Assembly (NCBI RefSeq): GCF_013185185.1
Contig: NZ_JAAZWE010000005.1
Coordinates: forward strand, 310,001 to 374,000
Source of the DNA: Saccharibacillus endophyticus
GTDB lineage: Bacteria > Bacillota > Bacilli > Paenibacillales > Paenibacillaceae
Direction: 5' to 3'
DNA: 64,000 nt
In this document: piece by piece, positions 18,845 to 26,931 of the stretch
Layout of the letters: every line of letters starts with the position of its first letter
How positions within the stretch are numbered: position 1 is the stretch's first letter
The notes under the pieces: generated by a model
The model's database searches: none
What the model was told of the DNA's origin: nothing
The model's input: only the letters and a program-made list of their open reading frames with translations
Made by a program: the position numbers and the translations under genes

Positions 18845-20680
18845 CTATTCGCCTGCTTGTGCCGCCGCTTGTCGGGTACGAAGCTTGTCCACCGTTTCTT
18901 GAAGTCTTCTTTTATAGTCCGTTCGTTCGATTCCTGCCATGATCGCTTCGATGCGTCGCACAGCCTCGTCGATTCGCCGGAAAGCAACCCTGCTCGCTTC
19001 GTCCGCAATCGCAAACTCGCCGTAGGCCAGCGTAGAAGGACGATTCCAATTTCGAGCTTCGACCAACTGCATGAGCAGTTCGAAGCGCGTTTCTTCATCA
19101 AACGGCACGTTTTGCACGGCTTCCAGCACGTTGTGCCTGTCGTTTTCGATCGTCGGCGACGCATTGTTGCGAATCGCCTGCTTCAAATAAGGAATAAGCC
19201 TGTCGCTGCCGAGTCTCGCAAGCCCCGCGACCAAAGTTAAACGATCATGGTCGATCGCCCAATCCAGCCAGCGCGGGTCCCACGCCGCTTCGATCTCCGC
19301 TTGGGGACGCCTGCGATCATGCACGCTCGTTCTGCTATACAGCGCCGGGCGCAAGACCATGAATAACAAGTCGTCCGACATTCGGATTTTTGCCGATTCG
19401 GGATCTGCGTAACGCTCATAGACTTCGGCCGGAGTCAGCACGCGCCTGGCGAGCGGCAAAGCATAATCGACCAGCATCGTCGGAGTCTTTTTCGCCATAT
19501 GCTCGATATGTTCAAGCGCTTCGACCGTGTTCGATCGGACGAAATAATCCGCGGCTGCTCCGGTAATCCAGGCGATTTCCCTTTTCTCCAACCGCTTCAA
19601 TACCGGATAGGCCGACAAATCCTGCGCCATTTCGACGTAAAGCCGCTCCAGCTCGGGATGACGGACCTTGCCGAGCGCGGTCAGCAGGGGGCGCAGGTCC
19701 TTGATCGAATCGACCTTTTTTTCCGCGCGATCTTGCAGCTTTTCTTCGTACAGCTTGATCAGGCTTTCCGCCAATGCTTGCGATATCGAAGATTGAACCG
19801 CTTCGGAAGCGACCCACTCGTCTTTTCCGTTCAGCGCTTCGTACAAACGACTGCGCGCTGCCTCCGAATCGAGTACGGACAGTGCGAAATAAGCACTTTC
19901 GCGCACCGTTTTTTTGGAATCGCGGGACCAGTCCAGCAGCCGCTGCTCGCATTCCGGATCCGTGCCCAGGCAAGCGATCGCCGCCGGAGCGATCTTCGCT
20001 CCGCCTTCTTCCGCAGCCGAAATCAGCTTGTCCAGCGAAGCTCGATCGGCCGGGTTCACGCCGATCTTTTGGACGACCTGCAATCTGCGTTCATGCTCCT
20101 TGCCGCCTTGAATATCCAGATCTTTCAACAGATAAGCAGCGATCGCCGCTCCGTAGCTCGGCAAGATCTTCTCCGCCGCCAAATCCGCGATCTCCGAATA
20201 CGAATCGCCCAGCGCATGAACGGCCATGGGCAGTATCCGCAGATCATCGAAAAGTCCGCGCTCGTAAGCCGAAAGCACCACCTCGTAACGCCCGCTGCCC
20301 GACGAGGACAGCGCCTGCCGCACTTCGCCGAGTTCGCGCGAAGAACGGTTCGTAGCCAGATCCGGCAGCTGATCGCGGAAAGCAGCCGGGAAGAGCTTCG
20401 CTTCGTCACCCACGTCGGCGGCTGTCTGTCCTTGCGTCGCCAGCACCGAATTCAGCAGCGTCGACACGTCCTGCAAGCGCGCCGCGCGTTCAGAGGGCTC
20501 GGAGCGGCCGATAAGCGCGGCTATTCCTTCGGCGATCCGCTTGAACACGGGGGCCCGTTCACCCAGCGCACTCAGCTTCGGCTCCAGCTTTTTCAAGCGA
20601 AAATCATCGGCGGCCAGATCGCTGCCCGCGATATAAAGACGTCGCAATTCGCCGTATAATTCCTGCAATAGCATGCTCAT
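18845..20680 (-). CDS. HEAT-like repeat protein of the MoxR cluster, paralog 2
   Basis: 611 aa from ATG 20680, with GGAGGTGA ahead of it. It aligns end to end with the adjacent 16927-18786 protein. Shared blocks include RRLYIAGSDLAADDFRL, LGERAPVF, ILPSYG-x-AI and AACLG-DPE-type helices. It therefore arose by tandem duplication. Differences are concentrated in the C-terminal third, which may define separate binding partners. Separated from its paralog by 58 bp. Confidence 0.78.
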   Translation of the reverse strand: MSMLLQELYGELRRLYIAGSDLAADDFRLKKLEPKLSALGERAPVFKRIAEGIAALIGRSEPSERAARLQDVSTLLNSVLATQGQTAADVGDEAKLFPAAFRDQLPDLATNRSSRELGEVRQALSSSGSGRYEVVLSAYERGLFDDLRILPMAVHALGDSYSEIADLAAEKILPSYGAAIAAYLLKDLDIQGGKEHERRLQVVQKIGVNPADRASLDKLISAAEEGGAKIAPAAIACLGTDPECEQRLLDWSRDSKKTVRESAYFALSVLDSEAARSRLYEALNGKDEWVASEAVQSSISQALAESLIKLYEEKLQDRAEKKVDSIKDLRPLLTALGKVRHPELERLYVEMAQDLSAYPVLKRLEKREIAWITGAAADYFVRSNTVEALEHIEHMAKKTPTMLVDYALPLARRVLTPAEVYERYADPESAKIRMSDDLLFMVLRPALYSRTSVHDRRRPQAEIEAAWDPRWLDWAIDHDRLTLVAGLARLGSDRLIPYLKQAIRNNASPTIENDRHNVLEAVQNVPFDEETRFELLMQLVEARNWNRPSTLAYGEFAIADEASRVAFRRIDEAVRRIEAIMAGIERTDYKRRLQETVDKLRTRQAAAQAGE

Positions 20681-20704
20681 GAAACTCACCTCCCCTAAAA
20701 GGGA

Positions 20705-22207
20705 TCAATACAGCAATCTCGCGATCCGTTCGCCTTGAATCAACGTCAGTGGCTGCGCAACCAATTTCCCCATATCCATCTGATGCTCGAACATCGCCAG
20801 AACGGCGCAATTTTCCAGCAAGGAAGGATCGACCAGCGACAATAACGGCGTCGTAGGCTGCGGCAATCGATAAACGTTTCCCAATTCAAGCGTATTTCCG
20901 GCTTCGTCAACCAGCGCAAACGTACCGTTTTCGGTTTGGGCGATCCGTGCGGCGTTCAGCAGCACAACGGGAGCACGATCGGCCAGCGGATCTTTTAACT
21001 GATTCTTTACCGCCTTCACTGCATCGGGAATCGAAGCTGCCGCAGCGGCGCGAATACCGTCGTAATCGGCATTGTTCACTTGACGAGGAATCATCCCTTC
21101 AAAGCGCACCCGCGCATTCATGCCGCCCGGGTAGCGGTAGAGTTCCGAGATCTGCGCCACGCTGAAGAAGCTGTCTTCTTCCTTCATGTACTTCACGGCC
21201 TTGAACGGACGGTATTGCACGGTGCGGTGAATTTTGCCCTCGCCCAGTTGCAGCCAGAAACCCGTATCCACGAACTCTTTGCGCGCTTCGTCCCGATACG
21301 TGTAGAACGCCAATTGCAGCAATTCGACGCTCTCGCTGACTCTTCCGGCTTCCTTCAGCTCGGCTAACTGCCAGGCATGACCCAACCATTCTTCGATCGT
21401 CGACTCGGAGTCGGGGACCAGCTCGGGGTCTTCCTGCTTCGTCTGGAGATAGGAGCGCCCTTTCTTGATAAAAGCGTTCAGCAGCGTAAGCTGTTCGGTC
21501 GCATATGTATAGCCGCTCTCGCGATCGTCCTGTTCCAGCAGCAGCGCCAGCCGGCGAAGTTCGTTCTCCGCTCCGGTCAAATAACTGCTGCCCAGCCGCT
21601 TGGCATGATCGTTCAGATCTTTCACGGTTCGGGCGTTGGCCGTTCCCAACCCGCCGCGTACCAGCGATAAGACGATCTTCTCCAGTTCATCCAGCGCTTC
21701 GAGCTGTTGGACGATTTTCTTCTTGAGCGCGGTCTTGTTCACTTTCTTCGGCTTGGCCGGCGGCAGTTCGCCGCTCTCGCGCTTCGCCTTCGTCTCTTCG
21801 CGCTTCCCGGCCTTTTCACGCTTGGACGAGATGTCTTCCGGCACGGTCGCCTTTTCGAAAGTCAGGCCGTCCGCATACGCGTACATCAGACCCAACGCAT
21901 GCTTGCAGGGGAACTGCCGACTCGGGCAATTGCATCGCGACACCGGATTTTCAGGAGTGACAAAGTCGACCGAGCAGATGTAGTTCGACTTCCCGCTCCC
22001 GGAACATTCGCCGAAGATCAGGTCACCCTCCTCGGACACGTTGAGCTTGACGAACTTGTTCTTCAAAACCAGTCCGCGACCGTTCTTGGCCGCGGCGGCG
22101 TTCGGGGCGAGCGAATCGATATGTGATGCAGTCAGTTCCAGCAAATCAAGCGCCTCCTCGCTGTAATATAAATTGGATTGATTAGGCCGTGTACGCAAAC
22201 TCAACAC
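20705..22207 (-). CDS. SWIM zinc-finger protein of the MoxR cluster
   Basis: 500 aa. A SWIM motif, C-x-C-x(6)-C-x-H, appears at about residues 93-103 as CNCPSRQFPCKHALGL. SWIM fingers bind nucleic acid or protein. The basic linker at residues about 125-165 (KREKAGKREETKAKRES) could contact nucleic acid. It is probably the first gene of the operon. The start is uncertain. GTG 22207 is the farthest upstream start, followed directly by TTG, with AAGGTG nearby. The first codons lie inside one arm of a 15-bp inverted repeat (22188-22202). Confidence 0.82.
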   Translation of the reverse strand: MLSLRTRPNQSNLYYSEEALDLLELTASHIDSLAPNAAAAKNGRGLVLKNKFVKLNVSEEGDLIFGECSGSGKSNYICSVDFVTPENPVSRCNCPSRQFPCKHALGLMYAYADGLTFEKATVPEDISSKREKAGKREETKAKRESGELPPAKPKKVNKTALKKKIVQQLEALDELEKIVLSLVRGGLGTANARTVKDLNDHAKRLGSSYLTGAENELRRLALLLEQDDRESGYTYATEQLTLLNAFIKKGRSYLQTKQEDPELVPDSESTIEEWLGHAWQLAELKEAGRVSESVELLQLAFYTYRDEARKEFVDTGFWLQLGEGKIHRTVQYRPFKAVKYMKEEDSFFSVAQISELYRYPGGMNARVRFEGMIPRQVNNADYDGIRAAAAASIPDAVKAVKNQLKDPLADRAPVVLLNAARIAQTENGTFALVDEAGNTLELGNVYRLPQPTTPLLSLVDPSLLENCAVLAMFEHQMDMGKLVAQPLTLIQGERIARLLY

Positions 22208-22341
22208 CGTGCACCTTGACCTGCCTTTTCGCCCTCTGCAGCGTCATTTTCCTTTGACGTGCCTCGGCACGCCTTCAGAAAAATTCCTTGCCGAGAACGA
22301 AAATTCAGCTCAATCTGCTCCCGGCGGAGTTTGCGTACACG
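22188..22341. repeat. Widely spaced 15-bp inverted repeat spanning the SWIM gene start
   Basis: cgtgtacgcaaactc at 22188-22202 is an exact inverted copy of 22327-22341, with 124 bp between. The spacer has small internal hairpins (GTGCCTCGGCAC; CGTCA/TGACG). It covers the presumed leader of the MoxR-cluster transcript. It could be a regulatory hairpin or the ends of a small non-coding element. Confidence 0.6.
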
Positions 22342-22537
22342 CCCTAGATTATACGGGAATCTTTCGCAAATCTCACTCAGGCATGCGGCATCGGTCTTTT
22401 GACCCGTTCCCTGCGTCCTATCGGGATTTCGAACAACGAAAAGAACGTGTGTTCTTATTTTTTTAGAATATAACATGCTTCCAGCGAAAATTCAAATTCG
22501 GGACGTTCTCCCAGTCTCAATACTCTTTTTACCTGAT

Positions 22538-22583
22538 CAAAAAACCGGACGAACCGCCTTATCGGCCTTCATCCGGTTTATCG
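22538..22583 (-). terminator. Rho-independent terminator of the first Cthe_2159-like gene
   Basis: On the minus strand AAACCGGATGAAGG folds against CCGCCTT-type pairing and TTCGTCCGGTTT, followed by TTTTTGATC. It lies 26-70 bp past the stop at 22609. The rest of the 22208-22608 gap contains the inverted repeat listed separately and no convincing gene. Confidence 0.8.
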
Positions 22584-22608
22584 TTTCATCTATGATTCGC
22601 TTCTGCCT

Positions 22609-24903
22609 TTAACGTCTGCCTCCCATCATGCCGCCGGTGTTGCCTGTCGTGATCCCGGACTCGTTGACCCAGGTCGTTTGGCTGCCCGAAAGAGTAAAGG
22701 TGACCACGTCGCTGCCTCCGGCTGATACGGTATAGGTGCTGCCATCTTGCAGATCAGCCGAGCTTACGACAACCGTACGGAATTGCTTGGACGGCGTAAC
22801 TGCGGCCACCGTGTTCCCTTTGCTGTCTTTTACATTCACTTGGGTTCCCGCTTCCTGCGTGTCGGTAAACGTCATCGCGATCGAAAGCTGCGAGGAATCG
22901 TCGCTTGGTGCTTGTGCCATGCCTGCGCTGCCAGCCGTAATCAGCGTCCCGCCGCTAATTTCGAAGGTTCCGTCATAATCCAGCGATCCGTTGCCGTCAT
23001 TGGTTGGTCCGTATACCGTTACGGTGCCGCCTGTCATGGTGATCGATCCATTGGAATCCAGACCGTCGCCTTCGGCATTTACCGTGAGCGTCCCGCCATT
23101 GATCGTCAACTGCGCATTGCTCGAACCCATACCGCCGCCGAAGCCGCCTCTAGCCTGGTTGCCTGCTGCCGTATCGCTTGCGGCACCCGCGGACGATTCC
23201 GTCGACGATGCGCTTGCCGTCGTCACAGAAGCCGTTGTGCCCGAAGATGTCGTTTCTTCAGTCGCGCTTGCTGCCGTATCTACGGAAGATGTTGCATCCG
23301 TTGCCGTCGTAGTCGCGGAAGCATCCGACGCATTCACGCCGTCATCGCTCGCTGTTACTTGGATATCGCCGCCGTCGATCGTAATATTTTCGGCTTCCAG
23401 TCCTTCGTAACTGGCCTGGATATCGATGGTGCCTGCCGCGATAATCAGATCGCTTTCGCCGTGGATCGCATCGTCACCCGTCGAAATTTGCAGATCTCCG
23501 TTGGTCACTTCAACCTTGCCGTTACTGTGCAGCGCATCGTCGGCCGAGTCGATGACGAACGTGCCGCCGTTGATCGTCAATGTTACGCCTGCTTTGATGC
23601 CTTTCATGCTGTCGGATTCCGTCTCGGTTGTCGTCGCTGCAGCAGAATCGGCAGTCGCATCGGTCGTCGTTCCGTTTGCATCGCTTGGCAGGGACGGAGG
23701 CGTTCCGCCGTCTGTCGGCTGTGCGCCGTCCGGTAAAGCTGGAGGTCCGTCTGTCGATGCGTCTGTGCCGGTCGTACCGGAAGCTGCACCGCTGCTGTCT
23801 ACGTTAGGACCTTGTCCCGTGCCCGGGTCTCCCATTCCGCCGGGGCCGCCACTGCCGCCTTCGGGACGCTGTCCGCCGCCAAAGTCGCCTCCTCCGAAGC
23901 CTCCGCCCATTTCCTCGGCGTGTTCCGGTCCGTTTTCATGGCCGCCGCCCGTGACAATATTGAATTCCCCGCCGTCCACGACTATATTCGTTTCGCCTTG
24001 AATACCGTCGTTGCCGGCCTTGATTTCGAATATGCCGTCTTTGATCGCAACGAAGCCTTTTTCCGTATCTTCGTCATTCGTGGATTTGATTCCGTCGCCG
24101 GCCGCATCGATGCTGATCGTGCCGCCTTCGATATAGACGCGATCTTTGCCGACCAGGCCGTCGTCCGCCGCTTTGACGTCAAGGGTACAGCTCACGATAT
24201 TGAGATCATCCTTGCTTGTAATTCCGTCTTTGTAATTGGCGGTCACGACCAGGCTGCCCGTTCCGTTGATCGTCAGATCGGCTTTGCTGAAGATGGCCGC
24301 GCTCGGCTCTTCATCGGTATTCAGCGTGTACGTCGAACCGTCCGTCACGGTATTGGCTGTGCCTTCCGCAAGCGTCAGGATTACCTTTTCCGCCGATTTA
24401 ACGTAGATCGGGGCACTGTCACTGTCCGTCAGCTCTACGCCGTTCAAGATGATATGCACGGAATCGGCGTCCGCCGTATCCACAATGATCTGTCCGTCGC
24501 TGAGCGATCCGCTGATGACGTACGTACCTGCCGCCGTGATCGTGACCGAACCGTTCGCAGCTTCGGCGCCTGTTCCTTCTACCGAAGCGCTTGTTCCTGC
24601 CAACGTAATCGTCGTCGCGTCGGAACCGGCCTCCGTTACGTAATCTTCCTCGTCCAACGTTACCAAGCTTGCGGCGGTCAACCCGCTCAAGCTTGCGGAA
24701 GCGGTAGTGACGGACGTTGTTGCAGAAGTCGCTTGCGTGGATGTCGAGGTTGCGGCGGTGGTCGTCGTTGCTGCCGTTGAAGCCGTATCGTCTGCCGAGG
24801 TGCACGCGGAGAGCGTCAACATCGCGCCGAGGAAAATGACGAGGCCGGTCCGTTTTTTCGCCTGGAATCTTTTCGTCTTTTGGATCTTCGTTGTTTTTTT
24901 CAT
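22609..24903 (-). CDS. Cthe_2159-like polysaccharide-binding lipoprotein
   Basis: 764 aa. A lipoprotein signal, GAMLTLSACTS, gives a lipobox Cys at about residue 34 after a Lys-rich n-region. The mature protein has beta-helix-like repeats with the recurrent motifs GDGIKSTND, GNDGIQGETN, ADDALHSNG, GDDAIHGES, SDDGVNASD and GDGLDSNGS. These match the Cthe_2159 family of calcium-dependent, cellulose- and pectin-binding beta-helix proteins. Two long Ser/Thr/Ala linkers (about 360-440 and 545-615) and Gly-rich stretches interrupt the helix. A paralog lies at 36853. A candidate regulator site (24989-25004) sits upstream. Confidence 0.88.
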   Translation of the reverse strand: MKKTTKIQKTKRFQAKKRTGLVIFLGAMLTLSACTSADDTASTAATTTTAATSTSTQATSATTSVTTASASLSGLTAASLVTLDEEDYVTEAGSDATTITLAGTSASVEGTGAEAANGSVTITAAGTYVISGSLSDGQIIVDTADADSVHIILNGVELTDSDSAPIYVKSAEKVILTLAEGTANTVTDGSTYTLNTDEEPSAAIFSKADLTINGTGSLVVTANYKDGITSKDDLNIVSCTLDVKAADDGLVGKDRVYIEGGTISIDAAGDGIKSTNDEDTEKGFVAIKDGIFEIKAGNDGIQGETNIVVDGGEFNIVTGGGHENGPEHAEEMGGGFGGGDFGGGQRPEGGSGGPGGMGDPGTGQGPNVDSSGAASGTTGTDASTDGPPALPDGAQPTDGGTPPSLPSDANGTTTDATADSAAATTTETESDSMKGIKAGVTLTINGGTFVIDSADDALHSNGKVEVTNGDLQISTGDDAIHGESDLIIAAGTIDIQASYEGLEAENITIDGGDIQVTASDDGVNASDASATTTATDATSSVDTAASATEETTSSGTTASVTTASASSTESSAGAASDTAAGNQARGGFGGGMGSSNAQLTINGGTLTVNAEGDGLDSNGSITMTGGTVTVYGPTNDGNGSLDYDGTFEISGGTLITAGSAGMAQAPSDDSSQLSIAMTFTDTQEAGTQVNVKDSKGNTVAAVTPSKQFRTVVVSSADLQDGSTYTVSAGGSDVVTFTLSGSQTTWVNESGITTGNTGGMMGGRR

Positions 24904-24972
24904 CTATAATCGTTCCCTTCTTGTTGAAAGTTTCGGATGGTTCGGATCGGGGTGTCGTTTGTTCTTGGCTTT

Positions 24973-25004
24973 ATATTAGAGGGTGAAGCTTTAGTGAAAC
25001 TTAA
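24973..25004 (-). promoter_or_regulatory. Candidate OmpR-type regulator site and -10 of the 22609-24903 gene
   Basis: The minus strand reads TTAAGTTTCACTAAAG (25004-24989), then 10 bp, then TAATAT (24978-24973). The same 16-bp element with the identical 10-bp spacing occurs at 40845-40876 and 43109-43140. The half-sites TTAAG and CTAAAG are 10 bp apart, as expected for an OmpR/PhoB-family dimer at an activated promoter. Confidence 0.7.
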
Positions 25005-25026
25005 AATTCTTATTTGAGTTGGAAAA

Positions 25027-25160
25027 GGGGAAGCTACGGAGAAGGTTTTGTTTCAGTCGCGTGTTGCAATCGGGAAGCCGGATTAGACGAGGAAGAAGCT
25101 TCCCGATTGCAAAGGCGAGCGCTTCGCTCCTTCACTAAAACTTTCTCCTCCGCTTCCGGC
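25027..25160. repeat. Dispersed long palindrome, family 1, copy A
   Basis: Imperfect palindrome whose inner arms ttgcaatcgggaagc and gcttcccgattgcaa are exact complements. The outer arms are GAAGC..GGAGAAGGTTTTG and ACTAAAACTTTCTCC..GCTTC. It shares CAAAGGCGA..CGCT and CTTTCTC/CCGCTTCCGG with copy B at 40.99-41.13 kb. It fills most of the 421-bp gap between the divergent Cthe_2159-like and AraC genes. The rest of the gap has only the promoter elements. Confidence 0.65.
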
Positions 25161-25325
25161 TTTTCGCAAAATGAACAAGCCTTTTTGGGGATGGGGGATA
25201 GGAAGTAAGAAAAAGGGAATTCATTGTACGAGGCAAGGTTGTCGGGTAAGATGATTCGTATATGAAGAAGTGAATCCGAAGGTTAGCGATCGGCAGGGCA
25301 ATCCCAGGGAAGAGGATGCGGACAA

Positions 25326-26168
25326 ATGGAGAACAAGGGCTCGCAAGTCGTGGTCAGCATTGAACGTTTTAAGCCGCATACGTTCAGCTTTGAAACGGGA
25401 GAAGGATTGTTTATGTCGCATTCGCATGAGTACGACGAGTTGACGCTGATCCTTGAAGGGCAAGGGTATTATAGTTCGCCGGAGCAAAATATTAAGGTGA
25501 GCGCAGGGGATATCGTGTTGATTCCGCCGGGACTGCATCACGGGTTCGTGTGCACGGTGCCTTGGCAAGGAATTTCGGTGCATTTTCAACATGATCGGCT
25601 GCCGGTCCATAGCCGTTACCCGCTTGTCGGGACGGAGCGTGAACAGGAACGGATTCGGCATGCGGCGCTTGAAGGGGAAGAGCTGCGCTGGGCGGAAATC
25701 TGCTTGTCGAGACTAGAACATGAATGGAAATCCGAGCCTGAACATATAGATACCCGGCATCTGATGCGGCTTGCGCTGGAGACGACGCTGTTATTGTTCC
25801 AAAGAAGCCATGATGCGCAGACTCCTTACGGTTCGAGAGACTCGGGCGTTATTCAGGAGGTTCTCAAAGAAATCCATGCCAGCTATTACACCGGAATCAC
25901 CATCGGCGAGCTGGCTTCGAAACACTTTTTATCAGAAAGCAATTTACGCAAAAAATTCGCCGAAGCGATGGGAATCTCCCCGAAGCAATATATGATCAAC
26001 CTCCGCCTGATGGAAGCCAAGCGTTTGCTTCAACAGACGGACAAAGCGATCGAAAGCATCTCCTCCGAAGTCGGCTTCACCTCCTCCAGCCGCTTCTACG
26101 AATTTTTCGTCAAATCGGCCGGGATTACTCCGCTCGAATGGCGCGTGCAGAATCAGCGGCAAACTTGA
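25326..26168 (+). CDS. AraC-family regulator with N-terminal cupin domain
   Basis: 280 aa. The N-terminal half is a cupin sensor (HSHEYDELTLILEGQGYY, AGDIVLIPPGLHHGF). The C-terminal about 100 residues form the paired AraC helix-turn-helix, with ITIGELASKHFLSESNLRKK and the signature SSEVGFTSSSRFYEFFVKSAG. It is probably a sugar-responsive activator. The nearest targets in the same orientation are the GH43 gene and the ABC transporter downstream. ATG 25326 follows GAGGATG. The only alternative target is the divergent Cthe_2159-like gene. Confidence 0.9.
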   Translation: MENKGSQVVVSIERFKPHTFSFETGEGLFMSHSHEYDELTLILEGQGYYSSPEQNIKVSAGDIVLIPPGLHHGFVCTVPWQGISVHFQHDRLPVHSRYPLVGTEREQERIRHAALEGEELRWAEICLSRLEHEWKSEPEHIDTRHLMRLALETTLLLFQRSHDAQTPYGSRDSGVIQEVLKEIHASYYTGITIGELASKHFLSESNLRKKFAEAMGISPKQYMINLRLMEAKRLLQQTDKAIESISSEVGFTSSSRFYEFFVKSAGITPLEWRVQNQRQT

Positions 26169-26204
26169 GCCTTCTCCAAATCCTATTTATTGCAAAGACA
26201 TCGC

Positions 26205-26243
26205 GAAGCCCGATTCCCTTGAATGGAGAATCGGGCTTTTTTT
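26205..26243 (+). terminator. Rho-independent terminator after the AraC gene
   Basis: gaagcccgattc pairs with gaatcgggcttt, followed by TTTTTTG. It lies 37 bp past the AraC stop. Confidence 0.85.
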
Positions 26244-26366
26244 GCGCGCAGACCTTTATCATCAGAGCGACATTGCGTGTAACTTTCACGAGGAAAAATG
26301 TAAGTATTGCGCTGCAACATAGTAGACCCATGGAGCGATGGTTTAGAGCAGGGAGGTCAAAACACC

Positions 26367-26474
26367 TTGGAGCGCATGAAAGGTAATCAATCCGAAATCA
26401 TTTCATACAATATAAAATCGTCGGAAAGTTCAGTAAATCTAACCTTCCGGCAAACCCAAAAAAGGAGGCGTTAA
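26367..26474 (+). CDS. Tiny ORF upstream of the 74-aa membrane protein
   Basis: 35 codons from TTG 26367 (or 32 from ATG 26376), with GGGAGG 10 nt before the TTG. It ends KRRR-stop. Its TAA at 26472-26474 is separated by one base from the ATG of the next ORF, and the next gene's AGGAGG lies inside its last codons, so the two would be coupled. The product is polar and has a basic tail. No family is recognised. It could instead be a leader. Confidence 0.4.
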   Translation: MERMKGNQSEIISYNIKSSESSVNLTFRQTQKRRR

Positions 26475-26475
26475 A

Positions 26476-26700
26476 ATGAGCAGATTGGTTTTAGCAATGA
26501 TGGAGTTGATAGGGTGGTTGCAAATGTACGGAGGTATTTTCACCGTACTCGGAGCACTGGCCGGAATCGGAAATTTTGTGTTGGGCCTTAGAAAACTGAG
26601 GACAGAGAAAAAAACCGAACCGAAAAAAGAAAAAATGACTTACGGCTTCTCGATCGAAGTGAATTTGAACATCACTCGAACGATAAAAAAGGAGGCTTAA
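26476..26700 (+). CDS. Small single-span membrane protein of 74 aa
   Basis: It has one of the best ribosome binding sites in the window (AAAGGAGG, 6 nt from ATG) and a perfect 17-bp terminator 8 bp past its stop. These features argue strongly for a real gene. Residues 4-36 form a hydrophobic segment (MELIGWLQMYGGIFTVLGAL). A Lys/Glu-rich region (EKKTEPKKEK) and a tail with IEVNLNITRTI follow. The layout of short N-terminus, one transmembrane helix and charged tail resembles small membrane toxins, holin-like or signalling peptides. I do not recognise a family and assign no function. Confidence 0.6.
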   Translation: MSRLVLAMMELIGWLQMYGGIFTVLGALAGIGNFVLGLRKLRTEKKTEPKKEKMTYGFSIEVNLNITRTIKKEA

Positions 26701-26707
26701 GCGTCTG

Positions 26708-26745
26708 AAAAAGGATTGGATTTCCTCTGAAATCCAATCCTTTTT
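26708..26745 (+). terminator. Strong terminator of the small-protein transcript
   Basis: A perfect 17-bp stem (aaaaaggattggatttc and its complement) with a CTCT loop, ending in TTTTT. The A-run on the left means it can also act on the minus strand. Confidence 0.9.
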
Positions 26746-26852
26746 CGCTGTTTTCAACACACGAGCAAAACTAAAGATATATACCGCCTTCATTTTCACC
26801 AAATTTTTTCGACCGTCGTTTCCGCTCCGAACCTCCCCTTTTTCGCGGTAAA

Positions 26853-26899
26853 AGTAAAGCGTTTTCACAATTGTTCCTCTCCGCCCCCTCCGAGATAAT
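26853..26899 (+). promoter_or_regulatory. cre-like site and sigma-A promoter of the GH43 gene
   Basis: AGTAAAGCGTTTTCA at 26853-26867 matches the CcpA cre consensus WTGNAARCGNWWWCA at 13 of 15 positions, including the AARCG core and CA end. It is followed by -35 TTGTTC (26871-26876), a 17-bp spacer and -10 GATAAT (26894-26899). The placement just upstream of -35 fits carbon catabolite control. Confidence 0.6.
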
Positions 26900-26931
26900 A
26901 AAGTTATCCTCAACGCCAAAGGAGAACCTCG

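Noticed and set aside
16882..19164. Longer 745-codon version of the first HEAT-like protein starting near 19164
   Set aside because: The extra N-terminus overlaps the paralog gene in another frame and lacks homology to it. ATG 18786 has a strong ribosome binding site and matches the paralog's start.
22201..22476. 91-codon minus-strand ORF between the SWIM and Cthe_2159-like genes
   Set aside because: It lacks a convincing ribosome binding site and motif, overlaps the SWIM gene start and the 15-bp inverted repeat, and has unbalanced composition. Treated as non-coding.
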